Position numbers and translations under genes: made by a program | Shown here: positions 12,370-23,260 of the stretch, one piece after another | Position numbering within the stretch: the first letter of the stretch is position 1 | Layout: each line of letters opens with the position of its first letter | Notes under the pieces: generated by a model | The model's database searches: none | The model's input: the letters and a program-made list of their open reading frames with translations, nothing else | What the model was told of the DNA's origin: nothing | Origin: Aristolochia californica | Taxonomy: Eukaryota > Streptophyta > Magnoliopsida > Piperales > Aristolochiaceae | Assembly: GCA_029961685.1 (NCBI GenBank) | Contig: JARWKL010000013.1 | Span: 26,194,922-26,258,921, forward strand | Direction: 5' to 3' | Length of the DNA: 64,000 nucleotides

Positions 12370-13290
12370 ACTATACCATTGAGAGGGTTGTCTAACTAAA
12401 TGAGCTTCTCACAATCGGTTAGGCGGTTTCTCATCACTCGAGACCTCTTAGGACATCTAACCAAACCATCTCCACCAGTTGATGAAGTAGATAGTTCTTA
12501 TGTTAAACGGCTCAAGAATGACACCTTTGTCACTAGTTGGTTAATTAATAGCATGGAGAAGCATGTAGCCAACAATATTATTCATCTTGAGACCGCAAAA
12601 CAAATTTGGGACACTTGTGTTAAGTTGTACTTCAATACAGAGAACTTACAAAAGTTATATGATGTGTTCCAAAAACATGTTTAATACAAAGCAAGGGGGA
12701 AATCTACATGAATACTTGGCTCATTTTAGAGGGCTGATTCAAGAATGAAAAATTGTAAGTTGTACTTCAATACAGAGAACTTACAAAAGTTATATGATGT
12801 GTTCCAAAAACATGTTTAATACAAAGCAAGGGGGAAATCTACATGAATACTTGGCTCATTTTAGAGGGCTGATTCAAGAATGAAAAATTGCTCAACCTTA
12901 CTCCACTAACATATCATTCCAATAAAAGCAGTGGGAGGCCTTAGTAGTTGCTATTTGTTTGGCCAATATTAAGCCATATCTTGAGGTGGCTAAAACTCAA
13001 CTTCTCAGCTCCTCCACACTTTCATCCTTCAATGACATAAGTGCCACACTTCTTAGGATACCAGAACCCTCTTCCACCTATCAAACCGAGGTATCATCTG
13101 TTATGTACCCATGAACTAGACATACAAATTCTACCACTAGAGGATGCGGTAGAAATTATAAAGGAGGTCAAACAAGAGGTGGTAGAACTGGCTTTGGTCC
13201 TTCGAGGACTGATAATTGGGTTTGTACTTACTGTGATGGACTGAATCATCTCGTGAACACATGTTGGAAGCTTCATGACAAACTATGCTA
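12370..13290 (+). pseudogene. Copia gag (degenerate)
   Basis: The capsid-like part reads SQSVRRFLITRDLLGHL, then WLINSMEKHVANNIIHLETA and QIWDTCVKLY, the typical plant Copia gag (UBN2) pattern. A zinc knuckle with C-x2-C-x4-H-x4-C spacing (CTYCDGLNHLVNTC) follows near 13217-13260 and would bind RNA. The frame is disrupted by stops and shifts and contains the perfect 135-bp tandem duplication at 12621-12890. Confidence 0.85.
12621..12890 (+). repeat. Perfect 135-bp tandem duplication inside Copia gag
   Basis: 12621-12755 and 12756-12890 are identical over 135 bases (45 codons), starting TAAGTTGTACTTC and ending GAATGAAAAATTG. The unit length is a multiple of three. Its perfect identity contrasts with the decay elsewhere in the element, so the duplication is much younger than the insertion. 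Confidence 0.95.
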
Positions 13291-13402
13291 GGTTACTATC
13301 AACCAGGCCTCGGTTAATAGCAATGAGAAAAATGAATAAAAAATCGAGTTACAAAAAGACAAGAAGACTCTCACAGATGATGATTATGAATTATTACAGA
13401 AA

Positions 13403-16400
13403 ATGAAGACCTTGATGATATATTCTCCTTCATTTTCTACTACTACTACTACTGCCACCACAACATCAGGTATGATCTCTGCTACTTTCTCTTTTTCATC
13501 TTGGATCATTGACTCAGGGGCCTCCGAGCATATCGCACGTAATAAGAGTCTATTGCATTCTATGTCTCCATGCTTACCAAACAAGTTTGTTACCATAATC
13601 AATAAATCCCAACCCAAAGTTCTTGGGAAGGGATCTTCCTCTGCTACACCTTCACTTTTGCTTATTGATGTCTTATTTGTTCCCAAATTCCTATTAATTT
13701 TGTTGTATATCAGTCAATTAAAAAAATGGTTTAATTGCTCTCTTATCTTCTCACCTTCTTCTTGTGTTTTTTAGGCTCAAACGACAAAGTGGGTGATTGG
13801 TGGAGACCATGAACAAGAGGGCCACTATTACATCAGATTTGAACATCCGTCAGTAGCATTAGTTTAGCACCTGTTTCGTTCTTTTAAAACCTTGTCTGGT
13901 CTAAACTATGAAGTTTGTTGGTTGAGCAAACACCAGAGGACTACATTCTCTCTTCGAACTTAACTTGAAGGTGTTGCTCCATTTTCATTAATTCACTTGG
14001 ATGTATGGGGAGCCTTGAGTGTCTCAAATATTTTTCAAGTTAAGTATTTCGTTACTTTTGTTGAGGACTTTACTCGAGTTACATGGCTATTTTTATTCAA
14101 AGATCGGTCTAAAATCCTTTCAATAATTAACTCATTTCATTTCATGGTGTACACTCATTTTGGAAAAAAGTAAATGTCCTTTGTTCTGATAATGCCAAAG
14201 AATACCTATCAAGTGAATTTCGATCTTTTTGTCAGGATAATGACATTATCCATCAGACATCTTGTGCCTACTGCCCTAAAAAAATGGTGTAGCCAAAAGA
14301 AAAAACCTACATCTCCTTGAGGTAGCCAGTGGCCTACTCTACTCTATAAATGTGCTCTATTTTTACTTGCCTCATGCAATTCGTACAATATATTTCCTTA
14401 TTAATAGGCTACCATCTTCAGTGATGAGTTGTAAGTCCCTATACTCATTGTTATTTTCAGATGAAGTCCCCATCTCCCTTCCTTTGAAGTTCTTTGGTTG
14501 AATATTTTTTTTTCATGTCACATCCCCACACAAGAGTAAACTGGACCCGAAGGCTCTTAAGTGTAATATTTTTTTTTTTTTGGGTTACTCTCTTACCCAA
14601 AAAGGATATGTCTGCTATAGTCCTTTTTGGAAGTTACTTGTTTCCACGGATGTTACTTTTTTTGCGGCACGTCCTTTTATTCTTCGAAGGATGCTCCTCT
14701 GACTCTTTCATCTGTTTTGGCAACTCCGAAGCCTGTAGTGCCACTTGATGTGGATCTACTTTAGCCCCTTGAAACATTGACCAATGCCACACCTGTGGAG
14801 TTTACGGATCCCTCCAAGGTAAGTCCATCTTCCCCTATTTTATTTGGTCCATAATTTGATACTAGGCCCATAGCTCTTTAGAAGGAACCTAGGACTTACA
14901 TGCCCTCCTCTTCTCATCCTGAATCAAATTTTGTTTCTCACTATCATTTGTTTTCTTCTTACTCTCAATTTCTTACATCTATTTCTTCTATCCCTATTCC
15001 ACAATTGTATCAAGAGGCTCTGAGGCATCCAGGATGGAAGGAGGCCATGGAAGAAGAAATGAATGCATTATATGAGAATCATACTTGAGCCCTAGTTCCA
15101 CTTCTTCCAGACAAAAAACTTGTGGGTTGTAAATGGCATTTTGCTATTAAGCACAATCCAGATTGTTGCTCACCTCAAGGCCCGCCAAGTTTCAAAGGGG
15201 TATACTCAATGCAATGGAGTAGATTATGAGGAAACTTTCTCTTCAGTGGCTAATTTAAACTCGGTATAAATCTTACTGTCGCTTGCTGCTTATTTCTCTT
15301 TGGCCATTATATCAACTGAATTTGAAGAATGCATTTTTGAATGGTGATATTAAAGAAGAAATATATATGCATCAACCACCTAGTTATGTGGTTGAGGGGG
15401 AGTTAGTACACAAATTAAGGAAGTCTTTATATGGTCTCAAAATAGTCTCCTCGGGTTTGGTTTGACAAATCTAGCCTAGCAATGTTGCGTTTTGGATTCA
15501 ATTGATGCTCAGTAGATCATTTTGTCTTTGTCAATAATATATTAAAGGGAAGAGTATTACTGGTGATTTATGTGGATAATATTATCTTAAATGGTAGTGA
15601 TGAAGATAGTATAAAATAAGTCAAAGAGATGATATGCAAAGAATTCAAAACGAAGGATTTGGGACTTCTAAAATATTTCTTAGGTATTGAGGGTCTTCCA
15701 GTCAAAGCACAATATCGTATTATCTTAGAGGAAGTATGTTCTTGATCTACTTGAGGACACTAGAATGATGGGAGGTCGACCAATGAACACTCCTACGGAT
15801 GCTAACACAAAGCTATATGTAAGCTTAGAAGAAGATGTTGATATAGGATATTTGTGGGAAAGCTTTTTTTACCTTATTGTAACAGGACTAGATATATCAT
15901 ATGTAGTTAGTGTGGTTAGTCAATATAGGCATAAATCACAACTTATCCATTGGCAAGCCCTAAAAAAGGAGCTGTAGGGAAATGACTTCTCTATAAAAAT
16001 CATGGTCACTTCAGCATTGAAAGTTTTGTAGATGCAGATTTGGCTGGACCACCTGATGACAAGAAGCAAAATGTTATTTAGTTATGACAAGGATCACCTC
16101 CTGGGTATTGTACCTTAATTGGAGGTAACCTAGTTACATAAAATGTTGTTGTAAGGTCTAGTGTAGAAGCAAAATACAAAGGTATGACCCATACAATTAG
16201 TGAGCTTCTACGAATCAGATCTCTTCTTACTAAATTGGGGTTCTATAAGGAAGAGTCTATGAAATTATATCGTGACTACCAGACAACCATTCATATTGCT
16301 CCAATTTTGGTCTTTCATGAAAGAACAAAACACATTGAGGTAGATTACCATTTTATACAGGAAAATTTTAAGCCAAAATTTTATCTCTCAAACATGTTTT

Positions 16401-16470
16401 ATCTCAAGGATAGATGGCAGATTTTCTTGCAAAGTCGGTCACATTCAAGATACATATCACTATTTGTAAT
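13403..16470 (+). pseudogene. Copia pol: protease, integrase, reverse transcriptase, RNase H (degenerate)
   Basis: Protease: WIIDSGASEHIA near 13500-13540 holds the catalytic DSG. Integrase: PFSLIHLDVWGALSVS near 13980 and CSDNAKEYLSSEF near 14190, two of the DDE region blocks. Reverse transcriptase: KNAFLNGDIKEEIYMHQPP near 15315-15378, then a degenerate YVDN in place of YVDD near 15570 and KDLGLLKYFLGIE. RNase H: LYRDYQTTIHIA and FHERTKHIEVDYHFIQ near 16265-16360. The order protease-integrase-RT-RNase H defines Copia. Many in-frame stops and frameshifts make this non-functional. Confidence 0.9.
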
Positions 16471-16515
16471 AAGTTAAGCATCTATGATGTTTTCTCTCTC
16501 CCAAGTTCAGGGGAG

Positions 16516-16800
16516 TATTGGAAGATACAATTTTAGTGGTACAAATATAAATTAAGGGAGAACTCTTCTCCCATATCAAGAGGTGGCAAAAGAGGTAATT
16601 AAATATTTTTTTATATGAATGACATGTAATTAAGTAAGATGATATATTTCTACTTATGTCATTTTCTTTACAAAACTTATTGTAGTCATTGTAAACTTCC
16701 ACCCACAACTATAAATAAGAGACTAAAGCACGGGGGTAGAGCATTATGTCGCTCATTTTCTCATAAATTCGTCCCTAGCCTGTCCTCGTTTTTTTCCATA
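16516..16800 (+). repeat. 3' LTR (truncated or diverged) of the Copia element
   Basis: Starts TATTGGAAGATACAA (TG mutated to TA) directly after the polypurine tract TTCAGGGGAG and parallels the 5' LTR through TATAAATAAGAGACT and TCGTCCCTAGCC. Beyond about 16800 the match is lost, so the right end is truncated or replaced by the sequence that follows. Confidence 0.8.
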
Positions 16801-17006
16801 CTCTCCTTTTCTCCCTCTCTCCGTCTTCTCTCCGCTCCTTCCTTTCTCTCTCTTTCTCTCTCGCTCTCATCTGCAAATACTGTTACTATTTTGGATTTCT
16901 CCATTTGTTTGGTTCTCTCCTATCTACGTTTATATTGATTCTCTTCCTCTGTTTCCGTCCTAAATTGAGTATTTCTTTGTTGGAATCCTCCATTTCTGGC
17001 CTCGAT

Positions 17007-17214
17007 ATGCCACTAGAAAATGGTTGTTCTCCACGAGACCTTTCGAGGTACATAGAAGATCAGTTCAAATGGAACAAAGGCAAAAGAGAAGATCACAGAG
17101 GCAGAAAATCGCTTAGCGCTCTGGGTCTCTTAAAATCGAAGCTTTCGCCTGCGTTTTCGTTATCCCTTCTGGTTCATACAAGGCCTCTGGTTTGTTCGTT
17201 AAAATCTCTTCAAG
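17007..17214 (+). CDS. Possible first exon of an unrecognised gene or gene fragment
   Basis: An ATG at 17007 opens a hydrophilic frame (MPLENGCSPRDLSRYIEDQF, then basic residues) that runs into a good donor CAAG/GTAGTA at 17215. A pyrimidine-rich leader typical of plant 5' UTRs precedes it. Downstream, another open stretch near 17410-17520 reads SIDIENANRFYDDKF, then SLADLDFVPISSVASNF, and could be a further exon, but I cannot connect them confidently. I do not recognise the family. It sits exactly where the Copia 3' LTR stops matching and is followed by a family A retroelement at 17862, so it may be a remnant of a gene interrupted by insertions. It could also be chance open frame. Confidence 0.35.
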
Positions 17215-17861
17215 GTAGTACCTCACTCACCCTACAAAATGCACATTTGAGGTCTTAAGTTTCAGATATTTCTTTTGGTTGGAAGCTTACTTTTGGAAAT
17301 CATGTACGGCGCTGGGGTTGCAAGCTTGATCTTGTTACTCAAACCTAACCCGAGGATGGAAGAGAGGAAACCCATTTACTTATTGTGGGAGATTCTCTAG
17401 CATAGACATCGAGAATGCAAATAGGTTTTATGATGATAAATTTAATATTTTTCAGAAAGCATCACTGGCTGACCTTGATTTTGTTCCAATCTCCTCTGTT
17501 GCTTCGAATTTCAAGCAGAAAACACTATCTCCCCTGCTCCTTTTCCTTCTTCATTCTCTCACTTTTTCTTTTGTTTTCTATTGATTAATTTTGTTGTTTC
17601 AATAGATTAGACTTTAGACTCTTGTTGTTTTCTTCAATATAAGAGAGGATGATGGAATTTGGGGAGAAAACAGTGAAGAGGGTGGGGGATCCTTCTCCAC
17701 TAGCTAATAGCTTGGGTAGGTTAGGAATTCCTCCCTTGCTCTCCCTCCCTCGAGCTTTTAGCCAATAGAGTGTGTCTTGTGACCCTCCTCGTCGAGTTTG
17801 TACACCAACAAAGATCATAGTAATCCTTCCCCACACTTCCATGCTCACCACACCTTGATGG

Positions 17862-20126
17862 TGTTGATTTTTCACTGACTTGTTGTAATTTAACTACAAT
17901 GAGCCTCTATTTATAATTGAGGAAAAAAGTAGAATCCGATTACAATTGAACTATCCTTGTCCCGGTAACACCCAAAGTTAAAATACTAATAGATATGTCC
18001 TAGAATATTTAAACAACTAAATATAAATGGAAGACTAAATTAACTAAAATACCTTTTAATAGAAACTCTGTTGTGGTACCTCATTCCATAAGACTCTTCT
18101 TAGACTTCATTAATTTTAGCTTTGTACCACTTCTTACTATGAGAGTCATGTAAAATTTTTTCATACTTGCTCATCAACACTCCCCCTCAAGCTAGAGTTT
18201 GAAACTTCAGCTTGCAAATAAAAGGATTCTTGGTGTTCAATTTTCTTTTGTTGAAAAAAATTCTTCATAGATACAAAAACTTCATTTTTATGCTAAAACT
18301 TTATCTTTTGTTCTCCACCCATCTTGAATATTTTGGTAACATAAAAATTACCACAACATGTGGAACAAAATACATCTTTCTTGTATTTCTTCTTCTACTT
18401 GTTCCCCTCAAGCTGGGGATAAAAAAGACATAGAGATCGAGCTTGAACAAAACACAATGTAGGCGAAGAAAATCACTTCTAGTCATACGACAAAGCTCCA
18501 TACACTAGTCAAAACGGCCATAGTCTAAAACACTTCGCTCAATTTTAAAGGCGGAAAATGGCCCAACTTTAGGGCACAACAAAAAGACTACTCACTATAT
18601 AAGGGTAGCTCAAACACAAATCACCTCTTGGGGGAAGAACAAAAGACTTGACTCAAGTTGGATGTTGGACACACTCCTATACTTTTTAGGTAATAGGTCT
18701 AGGCATTGCACTAAAGTGATAAAAATAAAAGATGATAAACTGAAAAATTACTTGAGGAAAATAATTTTAACCGAAAGGAGGTGACTATGTAACACTCATA
18801 CATCGAAAATGACCTTTTTTTTTTTTTTGTAAATTAGAGGAGACTATAATGGTAAAACTTAATAAGTTTTACCTAGTATAACTTTTTTGGGGTGATCACA
18901 ATTTTTCAAAGTTAACTATGCGGAAGATACACAACCAAGCAACAAAAACCCAAAACTTGAAAGCAACATCACAGTAAGAAATATTTGCATACCTAGAAGG
19001 AGCACATCATGGAGTGATTAATTCTGACCAATACTATCTAATTAGAAGAGAAATTTGGCTTAAAAATTAGAATGCTAGGAGAAAAGAAAACTCAATTCAC
19101 GCCAATGCATAGAGAGATAATAAGAGAGAAAATAGGAAAACATGAGAGATTTTGGCAAGATTAACCTTTAGTACTTCTCATATCGATATCTCTAAATAGA
19201 TAGCTCAGAATCATAAACGTTTTGCTTCTCACAAAACTAGACTCAAAGGTTTTAAATTTATACCTAATTTGGCATAAAAAAACTTCATTTTTGTATCTTT
19301 TATGACCACTTGAATTTTTCATTCTATAACTTGATCCTTGTAGACTCTAATGCAAACATATCCTTAAATATATTTCAAATTTGCATCAAATTTTCTCCTT
19401 CTAAAACAAAACTTAGATACCTTTAATCCAAGTATAAATTTTCATCATAAAATATACTTCTTTTGAGAGAAGGAATTTGATAAATTTTGGACTCTTTAAT
19501 TTGGCCGAATTGTGTAATCTTTCTTCTTTGGACAATATGACCATTGACTCTTCCAAGATTGATCTCCCTCTAGGAAACTCAGATTGAGAATTGGTTAGAT
19601 AGTTAAAAAAATAGACTTATATATATTGATATATAGTCTCATTATAAAGTCTCATTCTTGATGTTATAAATTGGTTCAAAATTTGAAGTTTTCTACTACT
19701 GCTCGAACATTTCTTGTAGTTTGACCTTTATTGTTTCAAATATCGATTTTGTTTTGTAAAAAACTCTGATTTCCAAAATTCTTTTTGATTTGGAAATTAG
19801 AATCAAGTATCTTTTCTTAAAAAGAAATTTTAATGCTAAGAAAACAATGGGTACAAGGACAATAAAGAAAGAAAAAAGACAGAATACAAACGTAAACTAC
19901 TAGAGATGATAGATCAGGAAGGATCACATTATCAAACCGAGTCAACTCATAGAACCTACTTTGATACCATATTGAATTGATGGAAAAGATAAAAACTTTA
20001 CTGAGGTGTTATAATTTGAGTACAATGAGCCTCTATTTCTAATAGAAGAAATAAGTATGATCCTATCCCCGTTACACCTAAAGTTAATTACTAAAAAATA
20101 AGTTCCAAAACAATTAAACAACTAAG
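17862..20126 (-). mobile_element. Non-autonomous LTR retrotransposon, family A (truncated 3' side in plus coordinates)
   Basis: The left LTR is 17862-18179 (starts TGTTGATTTTTCACTG, ends CTCATCAACA) followed by CTCCCCCTCAAGC, the complement of a polypurine tract. A second LTR copy begins at 19970 (TATTGAATTGATGG) right after TTTGATACCA, the complement of the tRNA-Met primer site, so the element reads on the minus strand. The right LTR loses similarity near 20126. The interior of about 1.8 kb has no gag or pol frames; the same interior recurs in the elements at 51.1-53.6 kb and, partly, 39.0-45.5 kb. It must use proteins from other elements. Confidence 0.85.
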
Positions 20127-20756
20127 GCTAAGTTAGGGTAAACATACCATGTTCAACCAAATGTGGTTGCTCCTCAAAATGAAACTGATATAATTCTATG
20201 ACACCTGTCCCCTTATTGAGGCAAGTAATTTTCCTTTCATATTCGAAAATTGTTTTTCGTCGTTGGTGAAGCTCCAAGCTAGACAATGGCGAACGCAAGA
20301 GAGATTGAGAGGCTCTGAAGACTGCGAGGACGTAGTGGGAGCTGTCAGGGGGTGAAAGGAGAGCCAATGTGAGGCTTCTCTCCGTTTCTGGTACTCTCTC
20401 GACCCACCTCTTCCGCCATACGATTTCCTCACTCTGACCCGTGCCGACTTCCGTCTGCTCTGCACCCTCTTTTTCGTTTTTACTCTATAATCTTCTTGAA
20501 ACTACGAAATTGCCCTGCCTGACAAAAGAAGACAGTGCCCACGTGCTCTAATTTGCTACTGAAGAGGGTGGTGTTATTGTAAATTTTGACGAAATTAGTG
20601 GCAATATTATATTGACATAAGGAAACACGGCTCTGCAAATCCATGTCTTTAAACTGCAGGAAGACGACAATACGAAGGCCGGCTGCTCGCTCACCAAAAA
20701 AGAGGAGCTCACCGCCTTCTCATTCGTCCTTGAAAGCTTTCTCACTTCCGGTCCTC
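20127..20756. other. Upstream region of the beta-carotene hydroxylase gene
   Basis: Sequence between the truncated retroelement and the hydroxylase start. It becomes GC-richer from about 20270 and should contain the gene's promoter and 5' leader. I see no clear TATA box. An ATG at 20643 is in frame with the gene (see the findings). Minus-strand open frames at 20128-20465 have no recognisable domain and are not called. Confidence 0.45.
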
Positions 20757-22409
20757 ATGGCCGCCGGACTCGCGGCCGTTCCGACCCTCAAAACCTGTCG
20801 TCTTGGTAGAAATCCCTTTTTTGGTACTTTACCCAAGCCCTCTATCCTTGCCAGGTCTTTGCCGTCGATCCGTCGAGCGGATGGAACTCAGAGAGGAGTC
20901 CTTACCGTCTGTTTCGTTTTGGAGGAGCATAAAGAGCCGATTCTTATCGAAGAAGAAAAACAGACCGTAAGCACAAACATAAGCAAAGGCATTTCTGAGG
21001 CGGATCAGATCCTGAGCGACCGTTTGGCGAAGAAATTCGCGAGGAAGAAATCGGAGCGTTATACCTACCTCGTAGCGGCGGTTATGTCCAGTTTCGGCAT
21101 CACCTCTATGGCTGTCGCCGCCGTCTACTACAGATTCTGGTGGCAATTTGAGGTCCTTAGCCTGATCTTATTTTCTGCTTTTGAATCTAATTAATTTCAC
21201 TTCTTCAGTCTGAAGATATTCTTTTACTGATACAGGGAGGTGAAATTCCAATCTCGGAGATGTTTGGGACATTTGCTCTATCAGTCGGCGCCGCTGTATG
21301 CCCCCATTACGTTATCCCGAATCGCAACCCGAGCTTCTCCGGTCACTGTACAGAATGTCATTTATTGTTTAAATGATTCCATTTTTAATTTTTCAGGTGG
21401 GGATGGAGTTTTGGGCAAGATGGGCACATCGGGCCCTCTGGCACGCATCCTTGTGGCATATGCACGAGGTTGGTTTTCCTTTTCCAAACCTTTTCCTTCT
21501 CTACTGCCTGGCCACTGAAGCGTGACGTTTGTTATCAACGGCAGTCTCATCACCGGCCGAGGGAAGGTCCGTTCGAACTCAACGACGTTTTTGCGATCAT
21601 AAATGCGGTTCCTGCGATTGGTCTCCTCGCCTACGGGTTTTTTCACAAAGGCCTAGTCCCCGGCCTCTGCTTCGGAGCTGTGAGTAAAGTTCTCTCTTCT
21701 TCTCGAGTTGTCGTTCTCTTCTTTCTCCATCTCTGTTTCCTTATCAGTTCATACCACGATGGTCTTGGTTACTGCACCTCTTTGATTCTTTCACATGATT
21801 TTATATGAACGAAAGACGAATACTTATCCTGGGTTCCAATTGCCTTCAATGAAAAGCATTATCCAAAGACCCTGGAATTCTCACTTGTTTATCTTTCTGA
21901 GAAAAAACACGAAGATTCTGTCCTGTTCAGTGAATGAGTGACAAAATGTTGATTTCTCTGCGTAATTACAGGGGCTTGGAATTACTGTGTTCGGGATGGC
22001 GTACATGTTCGTTCATGACGGCCTCGTCCATCGAAGATTCCCCGTGGGTCCCATCGCCGACGTTCCTTATTTTCGGAGGGTGGCCGCCGCCCACCAAGTA
22101 AATTAAGCTTGAACCTTCTTTCTTCTTCTTCTTCTGCTCTGCTCTTATTTACGCACTGTTCTATGTGTATTCCACTCTCGCAGATCCACCACTCTGATAA
22201 ATTCGACGGAGTGCCTTACGGGTTGTTCTTGGGTCCAAAGGTGAGCTTCTCTAGATTCAAATCTACACTGTTTGCTTTGATTCGTTTTTGAAATGGAGAC
22301 TTAGTTCTTCGCCTGTGGATTGTAGGAACTGGAAGAAGTGGGAGGAACGGAAGAGTTGGAAAAAGAGATTAGCCGGAGGGTTAAACTATCAACAAATTCA
22401 AGAACATAA
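20757..22409 (+). CDS. BCH: Beta-carotene 3-hydroxylase, plastid, non-heme di-iron
   Basis: Seen: seven exons (20757-21152, 21236-21295, 21397-21468, 21545-21679, 21972-22097, 22184-22240, 22326-22409) with GT-AG introns in phase give 309 residues ending in TAA. The N terminus (MAAGLAAVPTLKTCRLGRN) looks like a plastid transit peptide. A hydrophobic stretch (YTYLVAAVMSSFGITSMAV) is followed by the histidine clusters that bind iron: HRALWH, HMHESHH, HDGLVH and HQIHH, split across exons 3-6. All are intact. Known: BCH adds hydroxyls to C3 and C3' of beta-rings, turning beta-carotene into beta-cryptoxanthin and zeaxanthin for the xanthophyll cycle and abscisic acid synthesis. Start choice: the family begins MAxGL at this point; an in-frame ATG at 20643 would add 38 basic residues. 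An exact homologue number is not assigned. Confidence 0.96.
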
Positions 22410-23260
22410 TTCTGTGATTTTCTTTTTCTTTTGGGTATTCTACCCTTTTACAGTGTAAAGGGTCAATAATCTATAATGAAAAAAAGGAAATTCAAGCATG
22501 TCTGCGTATACTGTTGTGATCGCGATAGGAAGGAGAAGAAGGAGAAGAATTGTGCACGGATGTTTCTGACAGAGATTGAGATGAGTAGAAAGCAGTAAGG
22601 TGGAATCGAACCAGAATTGAACCGGAATTGAACGAAAGAAGAATAAAAGAAAAAGCAAATGATTTGGGACCCATTTCTCCCATATTTTTGGGGAATTTGA
22701 TCAAATCAAAGCGAAATCCCTGCCTAATTCTTCGGTAACGTGATTCGCCCGCTCAAGCAATAAAGAAAAACAGATTTCACGTTACATGGTGCGTACACGT
22801 CGACGTTATCGTCAACGAAGAGGAAACAACCGCCTAACGCTTTCCGACAAACGCCATCAGGTCAGGCCACGTCCTCCACCATGTTCCTCAGCCGGACGTC
22901 AACGCACAAAAATCTACGCGTCGAGCTCTCATTCGCTGAGAGGATGACTCGGATATCTTAATCGTCCAACGACGCTTCTCCTTTTTATTGCCGGCCGAGG
23001 TCGCCAATAAGGGGACAGGTGTTAGCTTGTGCGAATCAGGTGGAGTGCACGTGGCACCGACTATGGTCCGCGGCAAACGTGTCGTGATTGGTGGGCCCGC
23101 GTAACAGATCCTGGCACTTATTAAGAAAAGTGCCATCAATGCATTATTGGGGGCGGCTCTCAAGCTGACATACATGATGAGGTGGGTGTCGGACCATGAG
23201 CGTGGGTCCATTGAACCAAGGTGAAGTCCCAAAATTAGGTGTTAACATCATGTGTTTATT
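22410..23260. other. BCH 3' flank with GC-rich, ACGTG-rich segment
   Basis: After the BCH stop comes an AT-rich 3' flank (AATAAA at 22759-22764 is far but possible as a poly(A) signal). From about 22770 to 23230 the sequence turns GC-rich and carries several ACGT-core motifs, including GCCACGTCC near 22866 and GCACGTGGCACC near 23046. No open frame with a recognisable domain is present. It looks like promoter-type sequence without an adjacent gene. Confidence 0.45.

Larger units (their letters stand above)
10628..16800 (+). mobile_element. Decayed Ty1/Copia LTR retrotransposon
   Basis: A plus-strand element with 5' LTR 10628-11060, tRNA-Met primer site at 11061-11072 (TGGTATCAGAGC), a leader of about 1.3 kb, then gag, protease, integrase, reverse transcriptase and RNase H in Copia order, a purine tract, and a 3' LTR that begins at 16516 and is recognisable to about 16800. 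The polyprotein is broken by many stops and frameshifts, so the element cannot make its own proteins. The two LTRs differ by many substitutions and indels, and the 3' LTR loses similarity in its distal part, which indicates an old insertion with a truncated right end. No TSD could be identified for that reason. Confidence 0.92.

Noticed and set aside
20829..21146. Minus-strand open frame of 105 codons
   Set aside because: Antisense shadow of BCH exon 1.
22888..23232. Minus-strand 114-codon open frame
   Set aside because: It lies in a GC-rich segment where stops are rare, has no recognisable domain, and overlaps ACGT promoter-like motifs.
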